Assembly: GCA_041552055.1 (NCBI GenBank) | Contig: JBFELO010000006.1 | Location: 10,893 to 74,892, forward strand | DNA: 64,000 nucleotides | DNA from: JBFELO01 sp041552055 | GTDB taxonomy: Bacteria > Acidobacteriota > Thermoanaerobaculia > Thermoanaerobaculales > Sulfomarinibacteraceae | Reading direction: 5' to 3' | Part shown: positions 46,800 through 55,940 of the stretch, piece after piece | Position numbering within the stretch: position 1 is the first letter of the stretch | Layout of the letters: the number at the start of each line of letters is the position of its first letter | Translations under genes and position numbers: made by a program | Notes under the pieces: model-generated | What the model saw: only the letters and a program-made list of their open reading frames with translations | Told to the model about the DNA's origin: nothing | The model's database searches: none

Positions 46800-47165
46800 C
46801 GCGTCGATCGTCTGACACCCGAGGCGCCCTCTCCCCGGTGCGCTCCCCGTGGGAGCCCGGCATGACGTTTCGAGGACTGAACGCCACACGTTACCCACAA
46901 CGTTGGTGGACCTCGAAACGTCATGCCCGGCACGCCCGCAGGAGGCGCGGTCATCGCCCTGCTGTTCGCGTTGACCATCTAACACCCGAGGCGCCCTCTC
47001 CCCAGCGCCCTCCCCGTGTGTGCCCCCCTTGACAATGTTGGGCAGCGGCCCGCCTCCCCCGTTTCGGCGACGGTGCCCCCAACATTGTCAAGAACGGCAC
47101 CCCGCAGATCGCGCTGTCGTCCGCCCGCCGTTCGCGTCAATCGTCCGACACCCGAGGGGCGCTCT
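46800..47165. repeat. tandem pair of long-hairpin repeats, two subtypes
   Basis: The first element has arms 46855-46875 and 46911-46931 built on CATGACGTTTCGAGG. The second has arms 47020-47042 and 47078-47100 built on TTGACAATGTTGGG. Both share the flank GACACCCGAGGCGCCCTCTC. Upstream, 46644-46661 is a CGTTCC hexamer array. No gene is seen in 46524-47495; an AT-rich patch (GTTAATAAATGG) lies at 47293-47304. Confidence 0.85.
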
Positions 47166-47495
47166 CCCGACGTTCCTCCCGCAAGCCCTCGAGCCCCCAA
47201 GCCAACACGTCCCTCCCGAGTGTCTCAAGTGTCTCAGTGTCTCAATCGGCCCGTGCAACAGCCCCGACACGACCGTCCCGGCCCAGCCTGAATGTTAATA
47301 AATGGTACACCGAAGTAAGTTAGCCGGAGGTGCTGTGTTCGATCCGGACGCGTTTGGCGGCTCGTGGACGCGTCCCGGGCGTGTCTCAGGACCATTGTGA
47401 GACAGTTCCGGGCCCGGCGATTGTGTTGTGTGTGAATGGCAGTAAATCATTGCGCCAAAAAAACTTCAGAATTCGTCCCGGCCCCGGCACAAAGG

Positions 47496-47511
47496 TGGCA
47501 CGGACATTGCT
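47496..47511 (+). promoter_or_regulatory. sigma54 (RpoN) promoter of the multicopper-oxidase locus
   Basis: TGGCACGGACATTGCT is an exact match to the -24/-12 consensus TGGCACG-N4-TTGCW. Transcription should start near 47521, 46 bases before the first small gene and about 360 before the giant secreted protein gene. The upstream 200 bases are free of genes and could hold activator sites. Confidence 0.8.
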
Positions 47512-47566
47512 TTAACGTGGCGCATAGCCACGGATGATGGCCGGAACGATCGGATCGAGGTGATTC

Positions 47567-47833
47567 GTGAGATGCGACGAACATGTGCAGCGTGCACTCA
47601 GGCTCACAACCGAACTCCTCGATCTCGCCAACGAGGAGCGTGAGGAATGCAACCACGACCACTGCCTGCTGCTCGACGGCATCGTGCGCGACTGCGCGAT
47701 GGCGATCCGCACGCAGGCGCTCCAGTCGGTCCTGGAACTGACGGACGCAGAGGAAAGGAGAGGGAAGAACGATGTTGACGACGCCATGTCCCCGGCCCGC
47801 CGGGCCGGCATCACACCACCGAAACGAGGGTAA
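47567..47833 (+). CDS. small hypothetical protein at the head of the oxidase operon
   Basis: 88 residues from the GTG at 47567, with GAGGTG a few bases upstream. It is soluble and helical, with acidic and cysteine/histidine-containing stretches (EREECNHDHCLL). Third codon positions are GC-rich through most of its length, as in neighbouring genes. It lies between the sigma54 promoter and the giant gene. No family recognised; it could also be only a leader frame. Confidence 0.5.
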   Translation: MRCDEHVQRALRLTTELLDLANEEREECNHDHCLLLDGIVRDCAMAIRTQALQSVLELTDAEERRGKNDVDDAMSPARRAGITPPKRG

Positions 47834-47878
47834 CGAGAGGAAAAGGAGCAACCTGATGGAACAGAGGGAGGACTCTCC

Positions 47879-50800
47879 ATGAACACGGATGTCACATCGC
47901 GTATTCGACCCGCGCGCGGGGCGCACCTCAAGCTGCTGCTCGGGGTGCTCTGCGTCGCCGTGCTGGCGGCGACACCGGCCGGCGCGCAGACCATCAAACT
48001 TGTGAATGGCGAAACCGGGGCGGACATCACCGGAACCGTCGGTTACAAGTGGACCCTCGAGCGGGACACCACCTACCACGTCGTGCCCGGACAGCCGGAC
48101 TCGACCACCCCGACGCAGGCGGTGGACTTCCACGTCAGCTACTACCCGGTGGTCGCCCAGGGGTGCGTCGGTGCGTGGTGCGAATCCGTGCTCGCTCCGA
48201 GCGTGCCGGACGACACCCTGCACTACTTCCTGTCGGTGTTGCCCGAGAGCGGCTACACCATCGGCGGCGCGCAGATCGCGCCCGGACAGACCGATGTCAC
48301 GGTCTACCTGAACCCGTGGCCGATCCCCACCGCGCAGATCAGCCTGTTCGTCTTCGAGGACAACTTCCCGATCAACAACGCGCCCGATCTGCCCGAGGAG
48401 TTGGGCATCGAAGGCTGGCAGGTCGTGGTCGAGGACGCGGGCGGCCGCTACGGCGCGTCCGCGGGCCAGAACATCATGGACGCGTTCGGCAACCCGCTCG
48501 GCACCACCTACGTGGACGGCTGCAACCCGTACGACCAGCTCTGCAGCCCATGGGACCCGACGTGCATACCGGAGACAGGGTCCTGCGTCGACACCCTCGG
48601 CACAGGGATGCTCTACACCGGACCGGGCGGCCGGCTGACCATCAAGAACCTGGCGCCGGGCAAGTACGGCATCATCGTGGTCCCGCCCGCCGGCCAGGGC
48701 TGGCAGCAGACCTCCACCATCGAGGGGACCAAGGTGATCGACGCCTGGGTCAAGGCCCGCGAGCCGGAGTTCTTCGCCGAGTTCGGTCCGCCGGGACCGC
48801 ACGTGTTCATCGGCTTCACCCGGACCTACGACTGCTTCAACGGTCCGTTCGACGCCCCGACGTGTGAGGGTGTAGCTGCCGGCGGCAACACCATCTCCGG
48901 CCAGATCACCAATTTGCACATCTCGCGGCCACCCGCCACCCAGTTCTTCGGCGGCGCCCCGATCGGCCACACCACGGCGTGGGTCGCGCTCAACGACCTC
49001 AGTGCGCCGCCCAAAGGCAAGACGGTGTTCGCCGGACCGACCGGAGACGAAGGCCTCTTCTCCATCGCCGGCGTGCCTGACGGCAGCTACGAGCTCGTGG
49101 CCTTCGACAACAACCAGGACGTCATCATCGGCTTCGTGCCCATCACGATCGGTCCCCCCGGCACGGTGCCACCACCGACGTGCGAAACCGGGGTGCCCTG
49201 CGATCTCGGCGAGGTGCCGGTCCGCCAGTGGTTCACGCGGCTCGAGAACTTCGTGTTCTACGACGACGACGGCAACGGCTACTGGGATTCCGGTGAGAGC
49301 GGCCTGCTCGAGCAGAACGTCAACGTGCGCTGGCGCGACGGCACCATCAACCAGGCGGCGGCCACCGACGGCGACGGCTTCGTGCCGTTCGACGAGGTGT
49401 TCCCGTTCTTCGCCTGGTTGGTGGCCGAGGTCGACTTCGCCCGCTTCAAGGCCACCGGCGCCACCGTGATCGTGGACGACGGCGGGGAAATCCCCACGTA
49501 TACCGAGAACCTGAACTGGCCCGCCGACCCGGCCGCGGATCCCACCGTGGGCGGGCAGCTCAACCCGCAGCTGCAGCCGGACAACGGAGAGGCGCCCTAC
49601 CGGATCGAGGAAGGCACGGTGCTCACCCAGGGCTTCCAGGGCTTTCTCGGCCAGACCAGCGCCATCTACTGGGGCAAGCAGGCCTGGGGTGCCAACGAGA
49701 ACGGCGGCATCTCGGGCATGGTCTACTACGCCGTCACCCGCGCCGAGGACGACCCGCGCTGGGCCGCGGCCGAGGTGTGGGAGCCGGGTATCCCCGGGGT
49801 CACGCTGAATCTCTATACGGATTACGACCTCGACGGCCTTCCCGATAACGGCGCAATCATGACGACCGTGACCGACAGCTGGGACGCCGACAAGCCGACC
49901 GGTTGCGTGTACCACGGAGATCAGGTGTACGTCTTCGATCCGGACGGTAGCGGGTCTCAGCCCGCGCTTACTACCGACTGCTTCGACGGCCTGCGGGTCT
50001 TCAACCAGGTGCGGCCGGGCGTGTTCGATGGCGGCTACGCCTTCGGACCCGAGATCGACTGCACGGATCCAGGATTCCTGGGTGACTGCACCCTACACAC
50101 CAACGTCGGCGCCGACCTCAACAACTATCTCAAGCCCGGCGGCTACATCGTCGAGGCGATCACGCCGGACGGCTACACCCTGGTCAAGGAGGAGGACCGC
50201 AACGTCGACTTCGGCGACGAGTACGTGCCGAGCGGCCTGCTCACCCCGCCGGAGTGCGTGGGTGCCATGCGGACGGTGCCGGCCGACCTGACCCTGTTCC
50301 CGGGCGTCGAGGTCGGCTCCGGCTTCGGCGGCACTTCTCGCCCGCTGTGCGACAAGAAGCAGGTGCTGCTGTCCGGCGGCGCCAACGCGGCGGCCGAGTT
50401 CTTCTACTTCACCGAGGCGTCGATCGCCGGCCACATCGTCGGCTTCATCCTCGACGACACCGCCAACGAGTTCGACCCCCGGTCGCCGCAGTTCGGCGAG
50501 AAGTACGCGCCGCCGTGGCTGCCGGTGTCGATCCGTGACTTCAACGACAACGAGGTGGCGCGCATCTACTCGGACCAGTTCGGCCGCTACAACGTGCCGG
50601 TGCCGTCCACCTTCACGGCCAACCTGCCGATGCCGAGCGGCATGTCGCCGAACATGCTCACGGCGTGCATGAACCACGCGGTCGCGCCCGACCCGGTCAC
50701 GGGAGGGTTCAAGATCGACGACTGGTTCAACGAGCAGTACAGCCAGTTCTGCTACACCTTCCAGTACATGCCGGGCGCCACCACCTACCTCGACACCCCG

Positions 50801-53020
50801 GTGGTGCCGGCGGCGGCCTTTGCCGGACCGGACCGGTTCCCGCTCGACTGCGAGCTGCCGGACGCCACACCGATGATCCACTCGGTGAACGGCCCGGCGA
50901 ACCAGGGGCCGGTGGCCAACAGCGACGAGACCTTGACCATCCAATCGATGGGAACGGTCGATGTCCCGAACCCCGACTTCTGCGACCCGGCGGCGATCGC
51001 CGAGTGTCCGCTGGGATCGTCTCCGGACCGGAACATCCCCCGGGACTACGGCTTCGGTGAAGGTGCCACGGCGACGCTGGGTGGAGTGCCGCTCATCTGT
51101 GACGGGGACACGAACACCATCAGCTGTACGGTGCTGGGAATCGGTGCCGGTGCCCACCAGCTGCTGGTCACCCGGGCGGGCGGTGCGACCACCGAGGTCG
51201 GCGTCACGGTCACGGTCGGTGAGACCGCGGCGGCGGTTGTGCCGACGGGTGGCTCGATCCAGGCCGCCATCGACGCCGCATCTCCCGGCGATCTGATCAC
51301 CGTCGAGCCCGGGCTGTACCAGGAGATGGTCATCATGTGGAAGCCGGTCCGGCTCCAGGGATGGGGCGCGGGCTCGGTGCTCATCAACGCCATCAACACC
51401 CCGAACGAGAAGCTGCAGCTGTGGCGCGACAAGATCGCCGAGCTGGAGGCAGCCGGCGAGTTCGACCTGCTGCCCGGCCAGGAGGCCGGCGCGGGCGTCG
51501 GCTTCGAGCCCGCCACCCTGGGCACCGAGCAGGCGCCGGCGATCATCGTGCTCGGCAAGCGCAACGGTGCAGCCACATACGACAAGCACGCGGCGCGCAT
51601 CGACGGCCTCGGCATGTTCGGCTCGAGCACCGGCGGCGGCGTGCTGGTCAACGGCTACGGCAAGACCCTGCAGGTCTCCAACAACCGGATCGAGAACAAC
51701 ACCGGCTTCTACGGCGGTGGCGTCCGCCTCGGCTACCCGCTCCTGACCGAGTTCCAGGGCCAGCCGGGCTACACCGACGCCGAGAACTCCGACATCGCGA
51801 TCCACCACAACCAGATCCTGCGCAACTCCAGCCTCGAGGCCGGCGGCGGGATCGCACTCTACACCGGCAGCGACGGCTACCAGGTGTACGACAACTACAT
51901 CTGCGGCAACTTCGCAGCCGGTGACGGCGCCGGCATCGGCCACGTCGGACTGTCCGACGGCGGCCGGATCGCCGACAACACCATCAACTTCAACGAAAAC
52001 TTCAACCAGGGCCAGGCCATCCACGGCGGCGGCATCCTGATCGGCGGCTCGGCCCCGATCGCTGTCGGCGAGTTCACCGAGGGCGCTGGCAACGTGGCGG
52101 TCGAGCGCAACCTGATCCTGGGCAACATGGCCGGTGCCGGCGACGGCGGCGGCATCGCGCTCAGGCAGGTCAACGGCCAGGAGGTCCGCGTCACGGGCTC
52201 GCTGCTCCAGGGCTTCACCATCGACATCTTCAACAACACCATCGCCAACAACATCGCGGGCACGGCCGGCGGCGGCATCTCGCTCGCGGATGCGGCGCTG
52301 GTCAACATCCACCACAACACCCTGTTCCGCAACGACAGCACCGCGACCACCGCGGCGGTGTGGGATACCATCGCGAAGGTCTCGACACCGCAACCGGCCG
52401 GGATCATGTCCTACCCCCACAGCGCGCTGCTCGCGGCCGAGACCGGGCAGACCTTCTCCGACCCGGACCTGCGCAACAGCATCGTGATGGAGAACCGGTC
52501 GTTCTCCGTGGACGCCAATTCGGGCGACTTCCTAATCGTTCCGGACGTCACCACCGACCCCGAGGTCTTCGACGACCTCGGAACGCTCACCTGCGACGAG
52601 GGCTGCCTGCTCACGTCTGGGGCCGTCCCGTCGTTGCTGTTCGTCGCGCCGGCCAAGAACACCGGCCGCGCCGAGATCGGTTTGCCCGAGGGAACCACCG
52701 GACTGCAGATCTCGGTGGCGCCCGACGAGGGCGGCAACTTCATCCGGGTGATCTTCGGTCTCAGGCCGTACGATGCTCCGGATGCCAACCCGCTGCTCAG
52801 CAACATCGCCGACTACCACCTGCTGGTGGACAACCTGGCGGCGGTGGATGCGGCCGCTGACGTAGGCGTTGTCGACGACATCGACGGCGGGGCCCGTCCG
52901 GCAGGCGCCGGGTTCGACATCGGCTCCGACGAGGTCGATTCGCCGGCTGCGGTCGCCGCTCCTGCCGGAGCGGGCGTGCGGGCCGTCGCCAAAGGCCGCC
53001 GCGTCGGCGGGGGGAGCTGA
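47879..53020 (+). CDS. giant secreted protein: SdrD-B-like domains plus right-handed beta-helix
   Basis: 1713 residues, ATG with GGGAGG upstream. A signal peptide ends TPAGAQ. The first 1100 residues are beta-sandwich modules of the SdrD-B/carboxypeptidase-regulatory type. Examples are FVFYDDDGNGYWDSGESGL near 460 and LYTDYDLDGLPDNGA near 645, with Asp-rich calcium-binding-like loops. An IPT-like piece (about 1060-1115) leads to a right-handed parallel beta-helix (about 1120-1525) with many NNRIENN, HHNQILRN and NNTIANN turns. A short C-terminal domain ends with an Ala/Gly-rich tail. The beta-helix part resembles the NosD/pectate-lyase fold. It precedes three copper-oxidase-fold genes and could be their surface scaffold. 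Confidence 0.85.
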   Translation: MNTDVTSRIRPARGAHLKLLLGVLCVAVLAATPAGAQTIKLVNGETGADITGTVGYKWTLERDTTYHVVPGQPDSTTPTQAVDFHVSYYPVVAQGCVGAWCESVLAPSVPDDTLHYFLSVLPESGYTIGGAQIAPGQTDVTVYLNPWPIPTAQISLFVFEDNFPINNAPDLPEELGIEGWQVVVEDAGGRYGASAGQNIMDAFGNPLGTTYVDGCNPYDQLCSPWDPTCIPETGSCVDTLGTGMLYTGPGGRLTIKNLAPGKYGIIVVPPAGQGWQQTSTIEGTKVIDAWVKAREPEFFAEFGPPGPHVFIGFTRTYDCFNGPFDAPTCEGVAAGGNTISGQITNLHISRPPATQFFGGAPIGHTTAWVALNDLSAPPKGKTVFAGPTGDEGLFSIAGVPDGSYELVAFDNNQDVIIGFVPITIGPPGTVPPPTCETGVPCDLGEVPVRQWFTRLENFVFYDDDGNGYWDSGESGLLEQNVNVRWRDGTINQAAATDGDGFVPFDEVFPFFAWLVAEVDFARFKATGATVIVDDGGEIPTYTENLNWPADPAADPTVGGQLNPQLQPDNGEAPYRIEEGTVLTQGFQGFLGQTSAIYWGKQAWGANENGGISGMVYYAVTRAEDDPRWAAAEVWEPGIPGVTLNLYTDYDLDGLPDNGAIMTTVTDSWDADKPTGCVYHGDQVYVFDPDGSGSQPALTTDCFDGLRVFNQVRPGVFDGGYAFGPEIDCTDPGFLGDCTLHTNVGADLNNYLKPGGYIVEAITPDGYTLVKEEDRNVDFGDEYVPSGLLTPPECVGAMRTVPADLTLFPGVEVGSGFGGTSRPLCDKKQVLLSGGANAAAEFFYFTEASIAGHIVGFILDDTANEFDPRSPQFGEKYAPPWLPVSIRDFNDNEVARIYSDQFGRYNVPVPSTFTANLPMPSGMSPNMLTACMNHAVAPDPVTGGFKIDDWFNEQYSQFCYTFQYMPGATTYLDTPVVPAAAFAGPDRFPLDCELPDATPMIHSVNGPANQGPVANSDETLTIQSMGTVDVPNPDFCDPAAIAECPLGSSPDRNIPRDYGFGEGATATLGGVPLICDGDTNTISCTVLGIGAGAHQLLVTRAGGATTEVGVTVTVGETAAAVVPTGGSIQAAIDAASPGDLITVEPGLYQEMVIMWKPVRLQGWGAGSVLINAINTPNEKLQLWRDKIAELEAAGEFDLLPGQEAGAGVGFEPATLGTEQAPAIIVLGKRNGAATYDKHAARIDGLGMFGSSTGGGVLVNGYGKTLQVSNNRIENNTGFYGGGVRLGYPLLTEFQGQPGYTDAENSDIAIHHNQILRNSSLEAGGGIALYTGSDGYQVYDNYICGNFAAGDGAGIGHVGLSDGGRIADNTINFNENFNQGQAIHGGGILIGGSAPIAVGEFTEGAGNVAVERNLILGNMAGAGDGGGIALRQVNGQEVRVTGSLLQGFTIDIFNNTIANNIAGTAGGGISLADAALVNIHHNTLFRNDSTATTAAVWDTIAKVSTPQPAGIMSYPHSALLAAETGQTFSDPDLRNSIVMENRSFSVDANSGDFLIVPDVTTDPEVFDDLGTLTCDEGCLLTSGAVPSLLFVAPAKNTGRAEIGLPEGTTGLQISVAPDEGGNFIRVIFGLRPYDAPDANPLLSNIADYHLLVDNLAAVDAAADVGVVDDIDGGARPAGAGFDIGSDEVDSPAAVAAPAGAGVRAVAKGRRVGGGS

Positions 53021-53049
53021 CCATGACCATTCAGACAAAGGAGCGAGCC

Positions 53050-54486
53050 ATGCAACTGCTCAAACGACTCGACCGAACCGTGGTCCTGGTCGGCGCCCTG
53101 GCCCTGGTGCTGGCGGCGACGCCGGCCGGTGCCCAGGTGTTCGTGCAGTGCCCGGGGGACCTGGACGGTGACGCCATCCCGGATCCGCCGGCCAGCAATC
53201 TCAACCCCGAGGTGAAGTGCACCCACCTCTCGTCCGGGGACGGCTTCGCCATGACGGCGGACGGCGAGCCGACCTACATCTTCAGCTTTGCCGACCTGAC
53301 CGGCCAGGTGTCGGCCCCCACGGGGCCCGACTTCGATCCGTTCGCCCAGGGCGCCGCGCTGCGGCGGGGCATGCTGGCCGCCGAGTGGCCGGCGCCCACC
53401 GTCGAGCTGGACGAGGGCGACGAGTGGTACCTCACTCTGACCAACGTCGGCATGATGATCCGGCCCGACCTGTTCGACCCGCACACGGTGCACTTCCACG
53501 GCCACCCCAACATGGCCCCCGTGTTCGACGGCCTGCCCGAGTCGGGCCTGTCCATCAACATGGGTGCCAGCCTGAGCTACTACTACAAGATCGTCGAGCC
53601 GGGCACCTACATGTACCACTGCCACGTCGAGGCCACCGAGCACATGCAGATGGGCATGCTCGGCAACCTCTACGTGAACCCGGCGCAGAACGGCACGCCG
53701 CTGGGCGTGTGTGCCGGTGGCGCCCCGTGCACGCAGTTCGTCTACAACGACGGCGACGGGTCGACCGGCTACGACGTCGCCTATCCAATCCAGCTCGGCT
53801 CGTTCGACAAGGAGTTCCACGACGCGAGCTGGAACGTGCAGCCGCTGCCGTTCGCCGACATGAAGGACGAGTACTTCATGATCAACGGCCGCGGCTACCC
53901 GGACACCATCAACGTCTCCGAAGCGTACTGCAGCGTCGGCGGCAGCGTGTACTGTGGCGGGAGGCTAGGGACCAACTTCTGTAAGAACTTCAAGATCGCG
54001 CTGCCGCCACCGCTGGGCAACATCCAACTCGACCTCGGTGAGTGCGTCGCTTCGTTGGCGCCGCCTACCGACGGTGTCGACCGGCTCAACGGCGGCAAGC
54101 CGACGCAGCGGATCGACAGCCGCATCGTGGCGACCCAGGGCGAGAGGGTGCTGCTCAGGATCTCCAACCTGAACGTCACCACGTTCAACACCCTGACCAG
54201 CCCGTGGCTGCCGATGCAGGTCGTGGGGCGCGACGCCAAGCTGCTGCGCAGCCCGGCCGGTGGCGACATCTACCGCACCACCAACTCGGTGACCCTCGGT
54301 GGCGGCATGTCGATGGATGTGATCCTCGACACCGCCGGCGTGGCACCGGGCACCTACTTCCTGTACTCGAACAACCTGTACCAGCTAAACAATCAGCTGT
54401 GCGATCCGACAGATCTGGATTGCTTCCAGTACGACAACTTCCAAGGCGGTCTCGGTGGCATGCTGACCGAGATCGTGATCCAGTGA
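53050..54486 (+). CDS. multicopper-oxidase-fold protein 1 (type 1 copper site and HxHG motif)
   Basis: 478 residues from the ATG at 53050 (AAAGGAG 6 bases upstream); an ATG at 53023 also has a ribosome site. A signal peptide ends TPAGAQ. The first cupredoxin domain holds HFHGHP (residues 148-153) and MYHCHVEATEHMQMGM (H190, C191, H192, H198, M203), giving a type 1 copper site and half of a trinuclear site. The second domain (from about 350) has no histidine cluster and cannot bind copper in the usual way. The remaining two motifs are in the next gene. The gene is 29 bases after the giant protein gene. Confidence 0.88.
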   Translation: MQLLKRLDRTVVLVGALALVLAATPAGAQVFVQCPGDLDGDAIPDPPASNLNPEVKCTHLSSGDGFAMTADGEPTYIFSFADLTGQVSAPTGPDFDPFAQGAALRRGMLAAEWPAPTVELDEGDEWYLTLTNVGMMIRPDLFDPHTVHFHGHPNMAPVFDGLPESGLSINMGASLSYYYKIVEPGTYMYHCHVEATEHMQMGMLGNLYVNPAQNGTPLGVCAGGAPCTQFVYNDGDGSTGYDVAYPIQLGSFDKEFHDASWNVQPLPFADMKDEYFMINGRGYPDTINVSEAYCSVGGSVYCGGRLGTNFCKNFKIALPPPLGNIQLDLGECVASLAPPTDGVDRLNGGKPTQRIDSRIVATQGERVLLRISNLNVTTFNTLTSPWLPMQVVGRDAKLLRSPAGGDIYRTTNSVTLGGGMSMDVILDTAGVAPGTYFLYSNNLYQLNNQLCDPTDLDCFQYDNFQGGLGGMLTEIVIQ

Positions 54487-54499
54487 GAGGAGGAGCGTC

Positions 54500-55924
54500 A
54501 TGAAAGTGAAGACCAACCGCACTGGGCGCTGGCTCGGCGTGACGCTCGCGGCCGCCGCCCTGCTGGTGCTGACGCCGGTCGCCGAGGCGGCGATCGACGG
54601 CATCACCGGGACCGACTTCCAGTTCGTCGCGAGGGACGGCTACATCAGCACCCCCGACGGCGGCTCGATCTACTGCTGGGGCTACGCCGACGACGGCGGA
54701 TCGCTCGGCGGCGCCATGCAGTACCCGGGCCCGACCCTGATCGTCAATCAGTCTGAAACTATTACGATCACCCTCAAGTCGGAGATCCTCGACACGAAGA
54801 CGCCCGACCCTGCGGACTACCTGCCGGTGTCCCTGATCTTTCCCGGCCACTCGGCGTCCGCAACCGGTGGGTCGACCGGGGCGATTACCCAGGAGTCAAC
54901 GGGTCCCGCAGACACAGTGACCTACAGCTTCATCGCCAACTCGCCCGGCACCTACCTCTACCACAGCGGCACCGATCCCAAGGTGCAGGTCGAGATGGGC
55001 CTGCTCGGCGTGATCGTCGTGCGGCCGACCGGCTACAACGATATCAACCGCACCGCCTACGGCACGGAAGCGACCGCCTACGGCCACGAGTACCTGTTCC
55101 TGCACACCGAGATGGACCCGCGGGTCCACCAGCACTACGAGTTCGGCCACGTGGGACCGGAGTGGGACAACACCGAATGGTTTTCGGTCTACTGGTTCCT
55201 CAACGGCCGCGCCGCGCCGGACGACCTGCTCGAATCCTATGTGCCGTGGCTGCCGCACCAGCCGTACAACATCACCCCGCGCGCCCACCCGGGCGACAAG
55301 GTGCTGATGCGGGTGGTCGGCGCCGGCCGCGAGTCGCACCCGTTCCACCACCACGGCGACCACGCACAGGTGATCGCCCAGGACGGGCAGCTGCTCGACA
55401 GTGACGGCCTCGACGAGCTCGATCTCGCCTACCAGGTGTTCACCATCATGGTCAACCCGGGTCAGACCACGGACGCCTTGTTCGACTGGACCGGCGAGAA
55501 AATGGGCTGGGACATCTACGGCACCCTGGCCGACGGCATGTCGGCGCACGACTGTCTCGATATCTACAACAACGCGACCGGCGCGATGGTGCCGGACAAC
55601 TACGCCGACACGGAGACGCAGGGATGCGATCCTGCTGCGGCGACCCCGTGCTTCCCCTATGAGTGGTGTCCCGACCACGACCTGCCGATCCCGGTGACCC
55701 TGCCCGAGACCCAGAACCTGGCGTTCGGCGCCTGGTGGTCGGGCAGCCCGTACCTCGGCACCGGCGGCGCGCTGCCTCCTGGTGAAGGCGGCCTCAACCC
55801 GAACTCGGGCTACCCCTTCATGTGGCACTCCCACACCGAGAAGGAGCTCACCAACAACGACATCTTCCCCGGCGGCATGCTGACCATGTTCTTCATCGAG
55901 CCGCACGGCGTGGCGATCGACTGA
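54500..55924 (+). CDS. multicopper-oxidase-fold protein 2 (HxxHxH and HSH motifs, no type 1 Cys)
   Basis: 474 residues, ATG with GAGGAGGAG upstream. A signal peptide ends APVAEA-like at about residue 30. The first cupredoxin domain has lost its ligands (LYHSGTDPKVQVEMG in place of HCH...H...M). The second domain has SHPFHHHGDH (H280, H283, H285) and FMWHSHTEKE (H443, H445). These are the HxxHxH and HxH motifs of a multicopper oxidase, with serine where a type 1 cysteine could be. Protein 1 has exactly the other two motifs. 13 bases separate the genes, so co-assembly is likely. Confidence 0.88.
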   Translation: MKVKTNRTGRWLGVTLAAAALLVLTPVAEAAIDGITGTDFQFVARDGYISTPDGGSIYCWGYADDGGSLGGAMQYPGPTLIVNQSETITITLKSEILDTKTPDPADYLPVSLIFPGHSASATGGSTGAITQESTGPADTVTYSFIANSPGTYLYHSGTDPKVQVEMGLLGVIVVRPTGYNDINRTAYGTEATAYGHEYLFLHTEMDPRVHQHYEFGHVGPEWDNTEWFSVYWFLNGRAAPDDLLESYVPWLPHQPYNITPRAHPGDKVLMRVVGAGRESHPFHHHGDHAQVIAQDGQLLDSDGLDELDLAYQVFTIMVNPGQTTDALFDWTGEKMGWDIYGTLADGMSAHDCLDIYNNATGAMVPDNYADTETQGCDPAAATPCFPYEWCPDHDLPIPVTLPETQNLAFGAWWSGSPYLGTGGALPPGEGGLNPNSGYPFMWHSHTEKELTNNDIFPGGMLTMFFIEPHGVAID

Positions 55925-55940
55925 ACGGAGGAGTACTGAG

